Positions 63,981 to 64,000 of a DNA stretch of 64,000 bases are shown one piece after another. The stretch is from the NCBI GenBank assembly GCA_013177805.1, contig JABLXU010000009.1:1-64000 (forward strand), read 5' to 3'. The notes under the pieces are model-generated. The model was given only the letters and a program-made list of their open reading frames with translations, was not told where the DNA came from and searched no databases. Every line of letters begins with the position of its first letter. Within the stretch, counting starts at the first letter, position 1. This DNA is from Candidatus Omnitrophota bacterium. Lineage in GTDB: Bacteria > Hinthialibacterota > Hinthialibacteria > Hinthialibacterales > Hinthialibacteraceae. A program made the position numbers and the translations under genes.

Positions 63981-64000
63981 ATGTATGACGTAATCGTGGT
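63981..64000 (+). CDS. Start of a probable FAD/NAD(P)-dependent oxidoreductase (truncated by window end)
   Basis: ATGTATGACGTAATCGTGGT encodes MYDVIVV, the first strand of a typical GxGxxG Rossmann flavoprotein. GGGAG lies upstream at a fair distance. Only 20 bases are inside the window, so the family is a guess. Confidence 0.45.

Noticed and set aside
1..64000. tRNA or rRNA genes
   Set aside because: Intergenic regions were scanned by eye for the T-arm GGTTCGAATCC-type sequence and for rRNA signatures; none were found.

Overview
The window is about 64 kb of moderately GC-rich, gene-dense bacterial chromosome with long same-strand runs and only a few AT-rich intergenic islands. Several features indicate a two-membrane (Gram-negative type) heterotroph: a Wza/Wzz/Wzx/Wzy-type exopolysaccharide locus, Tat-exported Gfo/Idh/MocA oxidoreductases, large secreted PQQ-like/malectin proteins, a secreted beta-helix protein and GT-C membrane glycosyltransferases. 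Together they resemble poorly cultured lineages such as Planctomycetota-, Hydrogenedentota-, Sumerlaeota- or Hinthialibacterota-like bacteria. The sequence has no rRNA and does not settle the phylum.

Layout. 1-4.3 kb: housekeeping genes (end of rlmN, an acetoacetate-decarboxylase-like protein, mltG, an M20 dipeptidase). 4.4-17.7 kb, minus strand: a hybrid NRPS-PKS cluster. In transcription order it holds an NRPS (Cy-A-Ox-PCP with a textbook cysteine code), a PKS (KS-AT-KR-ACP fused to a C-terminal hexapeptide acyltransferase), an Sfp-type phosphopantetheinyl transferase, a free-standing hexapeptide acyltransferase and a NodB-like deacetylase. The PKS is split by one in-frame TAA inside the KS. 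A perfect-consensus promoter lies about 350 bp upstream of the NRPS. 18.3-31.3 kb, same strand: an exopolysaccharide locus (export protein, chain-length regulator, ATPase-LysM protein, Wzc-like ATPase, degenerate GGDEF protein, initiating sugar transferase, Gfo/Idh dehydrogenase, ligase/polymerase, flippase, GT4).

32-47 kb: a secreted-protein region (beta-helix protein, HEAT protein, two Tat-exported Gfo/Idh proteins, a 1272-residue double PQQ propeller with an embedded methyltransferase-like fold and a malectin tail, a protein with two emfourin-like repeats) and a compact promoter-hairpin-terminator unit that looks like a small RNA gene. 47-64 kb: GT-C membrane proteins, proA, nadD, a divergent phosphatidylserine decarboxylase-like protein, a methyltransferase, a DUF4091-type glycosidase-like protein, a sugar nucleotidyltransferase, a DegT/StrS aminotransferase and the first codons of a probable flavoprotein.

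How the genes may work together. The NRPS should load cysteine, cyclise it and oxidise it to a thiazole. The PKS would add one malonate and reduce it to a beta-hydroxyacyl chain. There is no thioesterase, and the PKS ends in an O-acyltransferase fold, so release by transfer to an acceptor hydroxyl is plausible. The co-directional exopolysaccharide locus next door suggests that a sugar or polysaccharide could be the acceptor; that last step is inference. Short palindromic intergenic repeats recur across the window.
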